This document shows, piece after piece, positions 37,281 through 46,986 of a DNA stretch of 64,000 bases (position 1 is its first letter; every line of letters begins with the position of its first letter). Origin of the DNA: Psychrobacter immobilis (GTDB lineage: Bacteria; Pseudomonadota; Gammaproteobacteria; Pseudomonadales; Moraxellaceae). The notes below the pieces were generated by a model that did no database searches, was not told the DNA's origin, and saw only the letters and a program-made list of their open reading frames with translations. The stretch lies in NCBI GenBank assembly GCA_904846265.1, contig CAJHAA010000005.1, positions 112,472-176,471 of the forward strand, written 5' to 3'. A program made the position numbers and the translations under genes.

Positions 37281-38207
37281 ATGGCATGGCAACAACTGCA
37301 TTTACAATGTGAAAAAGCAAACGTCGATTTGGCTGAGGCACTGCTCCTAGAAGCAGGTGCATTATCCATCGCCTTAGACGACGCAGGTGACCAGCCTTTA
37401 TTTGAGCCATTACCTGGTGAATCACCGCTATGGGATGAGGTTATCTTGACAGGGCTATTTGATGCGACCACCGATGCTGGCAGTCGTCAGGCGGTCGAGC
37501 AGCTCAGTCATGAAATCGCAGCACAAGTGCAAGCCACTCGTATCTGGCTCACGGCTGTCGATGATAAAGATTGGGAGCGCGAATGGATGAGCAATTATCA
37601 TCCTATCGAATGTGCCAATAATTTATGGATTGTGCCCAACTGGCTGACGCCGCCCAATCCTGAGGCGACTAATATTATTATGGACCCTGGTCTAGCCTTT
37701 GGTACAGGTTATCATGCCACTACCCGCTTATGTCTTGACTGGTTAACAGAACAAGATCTAAAAGACAAAGTGGTGATTGATTATGGTTGCGGTTCAGGTA
37801 TTTTAGGCATTGCTGCTTTGTTATTAGGTGCGCGCCACGTGTATGCCGTCGATATCGACCCACAAGCAGTACTGGCAACCAATCAAAATGCCGCACGCAA
37901 TCACGTTGGGGATCGTCTGCAAGCGTTTTTACCAGAAGACTTCACTGACTACTGTGCACAAAATGATGTGTTACCTGTAGACGTAATCGTTGCAAACATT
38001 CTAGCCAAGCCGCTCATTGGCTTAGCGCCTTACTTTGCTACCTTAATCGCACCAAAAGGTCGCATTGTATTGGCCGGTCTAATAGAGTCACAAACCGAAC
38101 AAGTAACGGCGGCTTATCAACCTTATTTTGCGCTTGATGCAAAGCATGCTTTTACAGCGCAAGAAGACCAACATTGGCAGCGTTTATCTGGTACATTTAC
38201 AGGCTAG
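37281..38207 (+). CDS. prmA: Ribosomal protein L11 methyltransferase
   Basis: 308 aa from the ATG at 37281, preceded by TAAGG; the frame is open to 37176 but the extra residues are not part of the family. PrmA trimethylates ribosomal protein L11. The N-terminal L11-recognition domain starts MAWQQLHLQCEK; the SAM site is VIDYGCGSGILGIAAL and the catalytic-site motif VIVANILAKPL. Length matches E. coli PrmA (293). It heads the prmA - DUF3426 - fis group. Confidence 0.95.
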   Translation: MAWQQLHLQCEKANVDLAEALLLEAGALSIALDDAGDQPLFEPLPGESPLWDEVILTGLFDATTDAGSRQAVEQLSHEIAAQVQATRIWLTAVDDKDWEREWMSNYHPIECANNLWIVPNWLTPPNPEATNIIMDPGLAFGTGYHATTRLCLDWLTEQDLKDKVVIDYGCGSGILGIAALLLGARHVYAVDIDPQAVLATNQNAARNHVGDRLQAFLPEDFTDYCAQNDVLPVDVIVANILAKPLIGLAPYFATLIAPKGRIVLAGLIESQTEQVTAAYQPYFALDAKHAFTAQEDQHWQRLSGTFTG

Positions 38208-38235
38208 CAACATTTAATTACATCTGTTACGATAG

Positions 38236-38275
38236 AGGGCAGTCAAATGTCATGCATTTGACGCCACTCTGCCCT
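38236..38275. other. Hairpin between prmA and the DUF3426 gene
   Basis: AGGGCAG and CTGCCCT form an outer stem and TCAAATG and CATTTGA an inner stem around TCATG, with a 7-nt one-sided bulge. No T run, so processing or attenuation is likelier than simple termination. Confidence 0.6.
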
Positions 38276-38403
38276 TACTCATGATTTTTGGACATTTAAA
38301 GCTAATATTTAAAGTTGATACAAACGGCAGTATTAGCACTATAGGCAACTATTAGCGAGTGGCTAAGCGGTATTGATAACCATAATTTTTTGGATTCGAC
38401 CCT

Positions 38404-39696
38404 ATGACCACGCCCATAAAAACTCAGTGCCCTCATTGCCAAGCTTGCTTTAAAATACAGCAAACACAGTTGAATAAAGTAAACGCCACGGTTAGCTGTG
38501 ATCAATGCCAACAGAGTTTTTTGGTCAATAAACATCTTATCCTTACTGCCGATGCTGTCAGTACTTCAGCGATTCAAGAAAACACAACGACTGACACCAA
38601 TACGCTAGCCGATTCAAATGGACATTCTGCACAAACTGCTGACAATCGTAATAAAAATCAACATGCAGCAGGCTCTGCTAAGTCACCACTCACTCCTCCA
38701 CATTCAAAAAATATTTCATCTGATACTTTAATTGAGGATGATTTGTTTCATGACGGCTTAATCTATGATGATATGGATAGCGATGAACCAGAAGAAAGTG
38801 TTTTAGAGTATGATTCTCTAGATAGTATGGATGCTTGGCTGACTCAAGCAAGCAATATGAACAATAGCGGTTATACTTCTACAGCAGACAACCAACCAAA
38901 AAGCAACCTCTCTAAAAAAACAGATAAAAACAATGCGTCATCAGCGAAAGTATCATCTGGTGATACAACAGAAAATTCCTCATCGGCACAAATGGCGCTC
39001 AGTTCAGCAGCCGCTAATGATATTCATGCCAATGTGGATGATACTGCGGATAATTCTTGGCTCGAAAAACTCCTAAAAGAACAAAATAAAAGCGAAGAGG
39101 TTCGACAAGACGATACCGATTTATCACAACTGTTGCTCGATATGGGTGTACCACTGAAAAATGAAGCGCCAACCGCTGAAGAGCGTGTGAGAAAAGCACA
39201 AGCAAAGTTTACACCTACGCCGAAGAGACGTTCTATCGCATCCTTACTATGGACACTAGGATGCTTAGTATTAGCACTGCTACTTTTTGCTCAATACGTC
39301 ATTTTTAATCTAGAAACTTTGATGAAAAACCCAGTGCATGCAGAGCGCTTACAATCAGTATGTGCAGTGGCTGCCTGTAGTTTACCTAGTGCCGATCTAA
39401 CAGCATTCACGATTACCAACCTTAATCATAAAGCGAGTAAGATTAAGATGGATGGAGAGTCGAGCGATGTCAGTGCCACATTAAACAATCAAAGTGCCAA
39501 AGCACAGCTGTATCCGAATGTTAAAGTCAGCGTATACGGCGCAAATGATAAGATTGGAGAATTCATCGCCACGCCAGCTGATTATTTATTAAGCAAGCAA
39601 AGCCAATTAGCGGCGAACAGTAGTCGAAACATATTATTTACCATCCCTGTTGCTAATAGACAAATTCGAGAAGTGACTATAAGTCCTCTGTATTGA
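38404..39696 (+). CDS. Zinc-ribbon and DUF3426 membrane protein
   Basis: 430 aa. The N-terminus is an MJ0042-type zinc ribbon (CPHC, then CDQC 21 residues on). A long acidic, Ser/Asp-rich disordered region runs to about 270; a single membrane helix lies at about 278-302. The C-terminal DUF3426 beta domain would be periplasmic. Proteins of this type sit between prmA and fis or dusB in many beta- and gamma-proteobacteria; their function is not established. Cytoplasmic metal-binding end, membrane anchor and periplasmic domain suggest a signalling or assembly role. Confidence 0.88.
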   Translation: MTTPIKTQCPHCQACFKIQQTQLNKVNATVSCDQCQQSFLVNKHLILTADAVSTSAIQENTTTDTNTLADSNGHSAQTADNRNKNQHAAGSAKSPLTPPHSKNISSDTLIEDDLFHDGLIYDDMDSDEPEESVLEYDSLDSMDAWLTQASNMNNSGYTSTADNQPKSNLSKKTDKNNASSAKVSSGDTTENSSSAQMALSSAAANDIHANVDDTADNSWLEKLLKEQNKSEEVRQDDTDLSQLLLDMGVPLKNEAPTAEERVRKAQAKFTPTPKRRSIASLLWTLGCLVLALLLFAQYVIFNLETLMKNPVHAERLQSVCAVAACSLPSADLTAFTITNLNHKASKIKMDGESSDVSATLNNQSAKAQLYPNVKVSVYGANDKIGEFIATPADYLLSKQSQLAANSSRNILFTIPVANRQIREVTISPLY

Positions 39697-39970
39697 ATGG
39701 ATAATTACCAACAAAATAGCTGTTTCTATAAACAACCTCGTCTTTTAAAACTTCAGTCGTCAGAAAAACGTAGACAGGTCGCAAGTTCAGTAGTGATGCA
39801 AGTGCGACCCAGCCAGTTATATTTTGTGGCAATGTTATAATAGTAAGCATATACCCTAGTCATACTGCTGCCAATATAAGGTTAATCTGTCAGCGCTAAA
39901 CGATATTAATTTGATATAATACCCTGATATCTTATGGTTTGACTCTTTCCAATCCCAAGGACATTATCTT

Positions 39971-40330
39971 ATGGCACCTCATGCACAGCATAATGCCAAT
40001 CGTTTTGCCACAAGCTCTGAGCATCCTGCCGATTATAGTACAGCTAACCATCATTCAACTCGTCATGTTGACTCCTCATTAGACAGCGATGCGAGCCAGC
40101 GTCATGAACCACTGCGCGTACATGTGGAGCGTGTGGTACGACAGTACTTTGCGATGCTAGGTGATGAGATGCCGACCGACTTGTATGAGCTTATTTTAAA
40201 ACAAGTTGAAGAGCCGCTATTATCGGTTGCCCTTGAAAAAACGCGGGGCAATCAAACCAAGTGTGCACAAATCTTAGGTCTGAATCGTGGTACTTTACGC
40301 AAAAAACTCAAAACTTATGACTTAATGTAG
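39971..40330 (+). CDS. fis: DNA-binding protein Fis
   Basis: 119 aa. The C-terminal half is a standard Fis: a dimerising four-helix core and the helix-turn-helix GNQTKCAQILGLNRGTLRKKL. The N-terminal extension of about 35 residues is His/Ser-rich and disordered and is not in E. coli Fis (98 aa). Fis bends DNA and regulates rRNA promoters and recombination. A TATAAT-like -10 occurs about 60 bp upstream. Confidence 0.93.
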   Translation: MAPHAQHNANRFATSSEHPADYSTANHHSTRHVDSSLDSDASQRHEPLRVHVERVVRQYFAMLGDEMPTDLYELILKQVEEPLLSVALEKTRGNQTKCAQILGLNRGTLRKKLKTYDLM

Positions 40331-40442
40331 CATCTGCTATATGCATTTCTCTGTCTTTATTACCAATCATTATGTATGGCAATTTAACGTTATTGACGCT
40401 ATCCACCATGATATTGTCTGCAACAATTGTCATTGTCACCTT

Positions 40443-40469
40443 GCCAGACGTTTACGTCAGGCTTTTTTT
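40443..40469 (+). terminator. Terminator-like hairpin in the purH leader
   Basis: GCCAGACG pairs with CGTCAGGC (one A-A mismatch) around TTTA, followed by seven T. It ends only 15 nt before the purH ATG, so it either terminates fis readthrough or acts as an attenuator. Confidence 0.65.
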
Positions 40470-40483
40470 ATGGAAATTTTCTT

Positions 40484-42064
40484 ATGAGTACAACCCCACT
40501 TGCTCTATTGTCAGTCTCTGATAAATCCAATATCGTTGAGTTTGCGCAAGGCCTTATTAAGTCAGGCTTTGGCTTACTGTCTACTGGCGGTACTTATCGT
40601 TTACTCACAGAAAACAATGTTGCTGTGACCGAAGTATCCGATTACACGGGTTTCCCTGAAATGATGGATGGCCGTGTCAAAACGCTACATCCTAAAATTC
40701 ATGGTGGCATCTTAGGACGCCGTGGTACAGACGATGCCGTCATGGGTGAGCACGCGATTGAGCGTATTGATTTGGTTGTCGTGAATTTATATCCGTTTGC
40801 AGAAACCATTGCTCGTGCTGACGTCACCATGAACGACGCTATCGAAAACATCGACATCGGTGGTCCTACGATGGTGCGTTCTGCGGCGAAAAACCACGCT
40901 CATGTGGGTATCGTGACTGATCCAGCAGATTATGAGCGCATACTTGCCGCTTTAGGTGATGGCACCGAGCTGACACCTGCTTTGCGCTATGACTTGGCAG
41001 TGAAGGCTTTTGAGCATACTGCACAGTACGACGGAATGATTGCCAATTTCTTAGGTAGCCGTGTCAATGAAAGCCAGCAACCTGAGAATTTTTCACGTAC
41101 CTTTAATGTGCAGCTCGAAAAAGCACAGGATCTACGCTACGGCGAAAACCCACATCAAAACGCCGCTTTTTATACGGAAAACCATCCGCTAAAAAGCCAA
41201 CAAGCCTCTATAGCGACTGCTAAGCAACTACAAGGTAAGGCGCTGTCTTATAACAATATCGCCGATACTGATGCTGCTCTTGAGTGTGTGAAAGCCTTTA
41301 GCGCCCCTGCTTGCGTTATCGTTAAGCATGCCAATCCTTGCGGTGTCGCTGTGGATAACGATCAAGTAACCGCTTATAACACTGCCTTTAGTACTGACCC
41401 TGAGTCTTCTTTTGGCGGCATTATTGCTTTTAACCGCCCATTGACGTTGGCAGCGGCTAAAGCCATTATCGACAATCAGTTTGTAGAGGTTATTATTGCA
41501 CCAAGCATCGAAGATGGTGTGCTTGAAGCGACAGCTGCTAAGAAAAATGTCCGTGTATTGGTGTGCGGCGAACTGCCAGCGCCAGATCAACGCGATAGTC
41601 AGCTTGACTATAAGCGCGTCAACGGTGGCCTGCTAGTACAAGAGCAAGATCTTGGTTTGATTACGGCCAATGACTTAAAGATTGTCACTGATGTACAACC
41701 AACGGAAGCGCAAATCACCGATCTATTATTCAGCTGGAATGTAGCAAAATACGTCAAATCTAATGCAATTGTTTATGCCAAAGGTCAGCGTACTATCGGT
41801 GTTGGCGCTGGTCAAATGAGCCGTGTCAACTCAGCGCGTATCGCTGCTATCAAAGCTGAGCACGCTGGATTGGCTACTGAAGGTGCTGTTATGGCATCAG
41901 ATGCCTTCTTCCCGTTCCGTGATGGCATCGATAACGCAGCCCAAGTCGGTATTGCTGCTATTATCCAGCCAGGTGGGTCTATGCGTGATGATGAAACCAT
42001 TGCTGCGGCAAATGAGCATGGCATCGCGATGGTATTCACTGGTATGCGTCATTTCCGCCATTAA
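40484..42064 (+). CDS. purH: Bifunctional AICAR transformylase/IMP cyclohydrolase
   Basis: 526 aa from the ATG at 40484 (GGAA 9 nt upstream); the frame is open to 40427 across the hairpin, so the earlier start is unlikely. It performs the last two steps of purine synthesis to IMP. The N-terminal MGS-like cyclohydrolase domain holds [12 protein letters not shown] and GGTYRLL; the transformylase domain holds [14 protein letters not shown] and the Lys-His pair in IVKHANPCG. Length equals E. coli PurH (529). Confidence 0.97.
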   Translation: MSTTPLALLSVSDKSNIVEFAQGLIKSGFGLLSTGGTYRLLTENNVAVTEVSDYTGFPEMMDGRVKTLHPKIHGGILGRRGTDDAVMGEHAIERIDLVVVNLYPFAETIARADVTMNDAIENIDIGGPTMVRSAAKNHAHVGIVTDPADYERILAALGDGTELTPALRYDLAVKAFEHTAQYDGMIANFLGSRVNESQQPENFSRTFNVQLEKAQDLRYGENPHQNAAFYTENHPLKSQQASIATAKQLQGKALSYNNIADTDAALECVKAFSAPACVIVKHANPCGVAVDNDQVTAYNTAFSTDPESSFGGIIAFNRPLTLAAAKAIIDNQFVEVIIAPSIEDGVLEATAAKKNVRVLVCGELPAPDQRDSQLDYKRVNGGLLVQEQDLGLITANDLKIVTDVQPTEAQITDLLFSWNVAKYVKSNAIVYAKGQRTIGVGAGQMSRVNSARIAAIKAEHAGLATEGAVMASDAFFPFRDGIDNAAQVGIAAIIQPGGSMRDDETIAAANEHGIAMVFTGMRHFRH

Positions 42065-42160
42065 ATTGTTCCGTATCACTTTGAATATTAGCATTGATAG
42101 CAGTATTGAATTTCGTATCGCCATTGATGCTAAATCTTTATGATAAAAGTAATACTCATT

Positions 42161-42190
42161 AAAAAAGCCACTGTAGACAGTGGCTTTTTT
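42161..42190. terminator. Terminator between purH and ppiD
   Basis: AAAAAAGCCACTG pairs with CAGTGGCTTTTTT around TAGA; symmetrical A and T runs let it serve both converging genes. Confidence 0.9.
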
Positions 42191-42266
42191 ATGCTTCAAA
42201 CTTGAGAAGATTATTTAGAAAGAATGACTAAGTAAGTATCTCAAGTTTTCCTTAATAGCTTTATTT

Positions 42267-44141
42267 CTAACGCCCTTGCGCGTTTGCTATATTGGCGTCA
42301 TTAACTTCAACTTTATATACCAAGCGGAGATAATCCAAGTAATCTTGTAGCTGATCTTGCCCCAAGTTATCACGAATGATGGCAGCCGTTTGTGCTCTTT
42401 GCACATCAGATAATGGCGACTGCTCATCTGTTTTAATACGATCACCGACTAACAAAGTCGCGCCCATCTCAGTCTCACTGGCAATAGCAACGACACCATT
42501 ATTAGCTGCTTGCTGACTAAAAGCCAATCCACGTTCTTTCTCTGTCAATAGAGTGGTTTGGCGATTCACTTCACCTAATGATTGAAAACGTACTGGCTGT
42601 TTATTGATATCAGCAGGCGTTTTAATACCAGCGGCTAGTTTCTTAGCCTCTTTTAGCGCCAATGCCGTGGCCTTTTCTTGACGTAATATCTGAGTGATTT
42701 TTGGTGTAGCAGCAGCTAAGCTAAGCGTTTTCGTAGGACGATAGTTGCTTGGTTGCACCCATACCGTCCCGTTACCAACTTCGATACCTGCGGTTACTGC
42801 CTGATCTTGAATGGTAAATTCATCAAAAGCCTGCTTAATCACTGCTGGTTGTGATAACTCCGATTTGTTGTTTTCTTTACGATAATCCTTGATACGTTTT
42901 AGCGTTACGTTCTCTTGCTGAGCGATGTCTTCGATACTAAAGCCATCTGCTGCCAAGTCATTAATCGCGGTCACTTTATCTGCATAGATTTCTTGACGCT
43001 TATATTCTTTGGCTTTTGCTGTCAGCTCTGCACGCATGCTTTCTAGGCTTGGGATTTTACTACCGTTATCTTCGGTTACGGTAAATATCTGGTAGCCAAA
43101 GCTAGTCTTAATAGGTGCTGTTACATCACCCACACTTAAGCCTTCTAAAGCCTGCTCAACCGCTGCGGCATCATTACCAAACACAGAGGGGTTAAAGGTA
43201 CCAATATCGCCACCTGTTGCTCCTGATGGATCATCTGACTCGGTTTTAGCCAATGCGGCAAAAGACTCACCTTTATCTAGGCGGGCTTTGATTTTGGCCG
43301 CTCTGGTCTTCGCGTCTTTACCCGTTAATAGAATTTGACTGATTTTACGTTCATCGACGACCGCTAGCCCTTGCTTATAAGCTTCATATTGCTGCTGCAA
43401 ATCTTCTTCCGTAACTTCATTCACTTGAATGGTTTTAGGACTTAATTGCAAATATGCCAAATCTACCATCGCCGCACTTTTTAGTGTGTCTTTATTGGCA
43501 TCATAATAGGCTTGTATATCACCTTTGCTTAACTTGACCTGATCTACATAGTCTTGCCAATTAAATCGATGCAGCCAGATATTGCGCGACTCAAGTTGTA
43601 AGTCAATCAATTGACTGACCGCTTGCATGGGATATACTGCCGTGCCAACAATACTGGCATTGAGCTGGTCGAGGCTTAACTGGTTACGAAACTCAGAAAA
43701 TAGCTGATCTTTAGTCATGCCGCGCTGGCGCAAGAAGTTTGAAAATTGGTCGTTAGAAAAATTGCCTTCTGCGTCCTTAAAAATTTCTTCTTCACGCAAC
43801 AAACGATTAATCGTGTCATCAGAGACTGTCATACCAAGCTTGCCCGCTTGCTGCTCCAATAGCGTACGATCAATGAGACCTTTGAGCACCTGCTCGTGCA
43901 ACACATCTTCATTCAATAGACTGGCATCATCAACTTGTTCTAGTATTTCAGTACGACGGTTATTTACGGCAGTCTGATACTCGGACAACCCTACGCTTGC
44001 TTCACCCACCTGAGCGACTTGGTTGGGATCGACCCCACCTCCAAAATAGCTTTCGACACCCAATAGAGCGAGCGGCGATAGGCATAAAATCAATAAAATG
44101 CGACCTGGCCAGCTTTTTAAGAAATCGCGCAATTTATCCAT
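42267..44141 (-). CDS. ppiD: Membrane-anchored periplasmic chaperone/isomerase PpiD
   Basis: 624 aa with one N-terminal membrane helix (about 15-30), the rest periplasmic. A SurA-like N-terminal chaperone region precedes a parvulin PPIC domain (about 260-355: ISQILL, SFAALAKTESDD, GGDIGTF), and a helical C-terminal part follows. PpiD sits at the Sec translocon and helps outer-membrane proteins fold. Length matches E. coli PpiD (623). Downstream of hupB in the same direction, a conserved order. Confidence 0.95.
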   Translation of the reverse strand: MDKLRDFLKSWPGRILLILCLSPLALLGVESYFGGGVDPNQVAQVGEASVGLSEYQTAVNNRRTEILEQVDDASLLNEDVLHEQVLKGLIDRTLLEQQAGKLGMTVSDDTINRLLREEEIFKDAEGNFSNDQFSNFLRQRGMTKDQLFSEFRNQLSLDQLNASIVGTAVYPMQAVSQLIDLQLESRNIWLHRFNWQDYVDQVKLSKGDIQAYYDANKDTLKSAAMVDLAYLQLSPKTIQVNEVTEEDLQQQYEAYKQGLAVVDERKISQILLTGKDAKTRAAKIKARLDKGESFAALAKTESDDPSGATGGDIGTFNPSVFGNDAAAVEQALEGLSVGDVTAPIKTSFGYQIFTVTEDNGSKIPSLESMRAELTAKAKEYKRQEIYADKVTAINDLAADGFSIEDIAQQENVTLKRIKDYRKENNKSELSQPAVIKQAFDEFTIQDQAVTAGIEVGNGTVWVQPSNYRPTKTLSLAAATPKITQILRQEKATALALKEAKKLAAGIKTPADINKQPVRFQSLGEVNRQTTLLTEKERGLAFSQQAANNGVVAIASETEMGATLLVGDRIKTDEQSPLSDVQRAQTAAIIRDNLGQDQLQDYLDYLRLVYKVEVNDANIANAQGR

Positions 44142-44524
44142 AGTTATCTCTGCTTTATAAACCTATATTGATGAAAAACCATTGTAATATTACTATTAAT
44201 ATCAATGCTATCTAAGCAGGCAATGGTAAGAATAAGAACGTGTGAATTTGATATAGAACAACAAGACTGAGTAAAACGGCCTTATTTAAACAACGCATCT
44301 ATCGCGCGCCCTATGATACGTGATTTTTGATGCAGACTCAAAATATTCACGTGGTATGATACAAACTATAGCGATAAAAAAAGCACCTAATATTTAGGTG
44401 CTTTCTTATGATTCATATTATGACTTTTCAGCCATGCTATAAATCATATAGTGCTTTACTAAGTAAATGCTGTGTTCGTTCGTATATCACGTCGTTATAC
44501 AGCATCCGTTTTTAATAAAACGGC
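44142..44524. other. hupB-ppiD spacer
   Basis: 383 bp holding the hupB-side terminator at 44376 and presumably a separate ppiD promoter. Nothing else recognised. Confidence 0.5.
44376..44408 (-). terminator. Terminator between hupB and ppiD
   Basis: AAGCACCTAA pairs with TTAGGTGCTT around TAT, with an A run (T run on the minus strand) beyond. It separates hupB transcription from ppiD. Confidence 0.8.
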
Positions 44525-44797
44525 TTAGTTTAAACGCTCTTTTAAGTTTTTACCCGCTTTAAAGCTTGGTACTTTACTTGCTGGAATGCTAAGCTCTTCA
44601 CCCGTCTTAGGGTTACGGCCAGTACGTGCTTTACGGTCTTTTACACTGAAAGTACCAAAACCAACCAATGAGATGCTATCGCCAGCTTCTAGCGCTTCAC
44701 CAACACTTTCCATAACAGCATTCAATGCATCGCCAGCTTGGGTTTTGTTTAGGCCACTTTTGTCTGCGATGCTATCAATTAATTCTGACTTATTCAT
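44525..44797 (-). CDS. hupB: DNA-binding protein HU
   Basis: 90 aa, standard HU-beta length. [18 protein letters not shown] at the N-terminus, [23 protein letters not shown] in the DNA-binding arm, and [11 protein letters not shown] at the end. Dimers bind and bend DNA and compact the nucleoid. GAAGGAAATTTT precedes the ATG. Confidence 0.98.
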   Translation of the reverse strand: MNKSELIDSIADKSGLNKTQAGDALNAVMESVGEALEAGDSISLVGFGTFSVKDRKARTGRNPKTGEELSIPASKVPSFKAGKNLKERLN

Positions 44798-45316
44798 AAA
44801 ATTTCCTTCAAGTTTAAGGGGGATAATAAACGCTCACGCCAAGCATTGTAACGCTCTCATAGCATTTAAGCAATAAAAACTGCCTGACTGGCGTATTAAC
44901 AGGTTTCGCTTTGTTATCGTCTTTATATCAAGGCAGCATAAGGAGCGCAAGCAATTTTACATATTTTCGCCTACTGTACTACGTATTTGACACTCAATGT
45001 TACGCAAAGCTTCTGCAACTGTCATAACTGCTAGTAACCTTGGCTTTTCGTAACTTCGACTTAACGAGTCAACCTCTATATTGCCTTATCGTTCAAAGAG
45101 ATGTCATCTCATAATGAGGCATTGCCAGTCATAAATATCTGTGTCCTTGTTGATTACCAAATTGTAAAGTAATAATTTCCCAACTGACAGAAACTAGCGT
45201 TACTTTTTATTATAAAGGCGTTACTATAAGCAAAATATCACTGCACCTTTTGGGTCAATTTTGACTCTTGTTTGTCTTTTGCCTCTAATTTGCCAAATAT
45301 AAAACGGATTATTTAC
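44798..45316. other. Divergent spacer upstream of hupB and the SCP2-like gene
   Basis: 519 bp. The hupB promoter is listed separately; the rest is AT-rich with no recognised gene or RNA. Confidence 0.5.
44845..44873 (-). promoter_or_regulatory. Probable sigma70 promoter of hupB
   Basis: On the minus strand TTGCTT (44873-44868), a 17-bp spacer and TACAAT (44850-44845), about 48 bp before the ATG. Confidence 0.55.
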
Positions 45317-45961
45317 ATGAAGCGTTCTACGTTGTCTCACTCTTTTCTTAATATCATTCTGGTGTTCATCGAGTCGGCGCTGACACTATTGTTACGTTTA
45401 GATCCCGAACTACGTAAAGCCGCTTACCCACTTGCCAAGCAAGGTACTGTCGTGGCGCTACGCTTGTATCTACCGCATGTTGAAGTGTTTGCCACTTTTA
45501 GCACCAAAGGCGTATTATTAGACGCAGAATTACCTATTGACCGCAGCGAACCTGACGTCATCATTAATGCTTATAGCATCCAAGTGATCAATGCGATCAC
45601 CACTCATGACAGCGAAACCACCGAAAAACTACAAATGCGCGGCGAGTCTGTTCAAGTACAGTTGGTCAAGCAGTTTATTATGCAACTCGGTCTTGGCAGC
45701 TTAATTCAAGGTATTATTAAAAAGATAAAAGGTGGCAAAGGTAAAACCAAGCCTACTGAAGCTGAAATGGCTGACAAAAAAGACAGCTATAAATTACGCA
45801 TCAAAGAGCAACAAACCCAAATAAACACTTTAACTATTAAAAACCGTGAGCTTGAAATCACGGTTAAAGAGTTACAGAGCAAACAGAAAACCCTGATAAT
45901 CGTCACCGTGGCTGCTCTCGTCATTATGATCGCAGCCATTATCGCGCTATTGATGAATTAA
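45317..45961 (+). CDS. SCP2/UbiJ-like protein with coiled coil and C-terminal membrane anchor
   Basis: 214 aa from the ATG at 45317; the frame is open to 45272. Residues 1-130 resemble the lipid-binding SCP2-type fold of UbiJ: a hydrophobic N-terminal helix (FLNIILVFIESALTLLLRLD), strands with VEVFATFSTKGV, and DVIINAYSIQVINAI. A Lys-rich segment and a coiled coil (about 155-188) lead to a single C-terminal membrane helix. UbiJ helps coenzyme Q synthesis in E. coli but lacks such an anchor; a related membrane lipid-handling role is possible. Alone between two long spacers. Confidence 0.65.
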   Translation: MKRSTLSHSFLNIILVFIESALTLLLRLDPELRKAAYPLAKQGTVVALRLYLPHVEVFATFSTKGVLLDAELPIDRSEPDVIINAYSIQVINAITTHDSETTEKLQMRGESVQVQLVKQFIMQLGLGSLIQGIIKKIKGGKGKTKPTEAEMADKKDSYKLRIKEQQTQINTLTIKNRELEITVKELQSKQKTLIIVTVAALVIMIAAIIALLMN

Positions 45962-46476
45962 TGTCGCCAACGATGACTTACCAATGACAGCTTAACAATG
46001 AAAGGCTGCTTACTACTTTACCAAATGCGTTTGATGCCGATTAAGGGATATTAAGCGCTTAGATGACTGGGGCGTATTGAACATTCAGCACGCCCTAATA
46101 TAATTGATAGAAGTTAAAAAAAACCTAAGACTCAAACCTCAAGACTGTATTTTAGTATTTCAAAAATGCTAGGAATCAATGCTCTCAATCTTATAGCCCC
46201 TCCTTTTAATACCATTGTTTTTATCAATCATAGTGATAAGCTCGATTAACCATTCAACCACACTTTAATCTTGACTAAATTACTCAGGATTAAGTATAAT
46301 TGGCTTAATCGTTGCACACATCGGGTTAATCATCTGCTGTTTAATAACGATAAGACACAACTTAGCGGTTATGTGATTCCATCAGTAGCTTTCATATTGC
46401 GCTACAAGCTGCCACCACTATCATTTTGCTAAGGTCGTTGTTAAATAAAAATGACTTAAAAGTTTGGAGATAACAC
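45962..46476. other. Leader region of the isc locus
   Basis: 515 bp. The promoter and IscR-type operator lie at 46267-46300. No open gene; the transcript leader before iscR is about 170 nt. Confidence 0.55.
46267..46300 (+). promoter_or_regulatory. iscR promoter overlapped by an IscR type 1 operator
   Basis: TTGACT (46271-46276), 18 bp, TATAAT (46295-46300). The sequence 46267-46291 contains TTGACTAAATTACTCAGGAT, closely resembling the type 1 IscR site of E. coli, and covers the -35. This predicts repression by cluster-loaded IscR. Confidence 0.75.
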
Positions 46477-46986
46477 ATGCGTTTGACTACTCGAGGCAGA
46501 TATGCCGTTACTGCGTTACTGGATTTGGCATTACAAACCAGCCAACAAGACACTGCAGTCTCCTTATCTGATATCGCCAAGCGGCAATCGATTTCTATCT
46601 CTTACCTTGAACAACTGTTTTCCAAACTTCGTAAGCGTGGTCTAGTCACTAGCATCCGAGGTGCAGCAGGCGGCTATCATCTAGCTAAACCGTTGCATGA
46701 AATAGATGTCATGAGCATCATATCTGCCGTCGATGAGTCGGTTAATGCGATGCAGTGCGAAGGACGTGGCGACTGTCAAGGTGGTACAATGTGCTTAACC
46801 CATGATTTATGGTGTGCACTGTCCAATCATATCGAACAGTACTTGAAAAATATAACATTAGCGCAATTATTAGACATGGAAAATGTGCAGTCAGTGTCAG
46901 AGCGTCAGCACAGCTCTACCAAAGAGATTTCCATAAAAGATATCAACACTATTACCCTATCGAACAGCGAGGCAAACCCAGCATGA
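46477..46986 (+). CDS. iscR: Iron-sulfur-sensing repressor IscR
   Basis: 169 aa Rrf2-family regulator. Winged helix at the N-terminus ([19 protein letters not shown]), and Cys94, Cys100, Cys106 with His109, equivalent in spacing to the 2Fe-2S ligands C92/C98/C104/H107 of E. coli IscR. Holo-IscR represses its own operon through the type 1 site seen upstream. GGAGA lies before the ATG. The stop codon overlaps the iscS start (ATGA), giving translational coupling. Confidence 0.97.
   Translation: MRLTTRGRYAVTALLDLALQTSQQDTAVSLSDIAKRQSISISYLEQLFSKLRKRGLVTSIRGAAGGYHLAKPLHEIDVMSIISAVDESVNAMQCEGRGDCQGGTMCLTHDLWCALSNHIEQYLKNITLAQLLDMENVQSVSERQHSSTKEISIKDINTITLSNSEANPA

Noticed and set aside
46809..46982. 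Longer N-terminus for IscS
   Set aside because: The extension lies inside iscR in another frame; the ATGA overlap start gives the standard IscS N-terminus.
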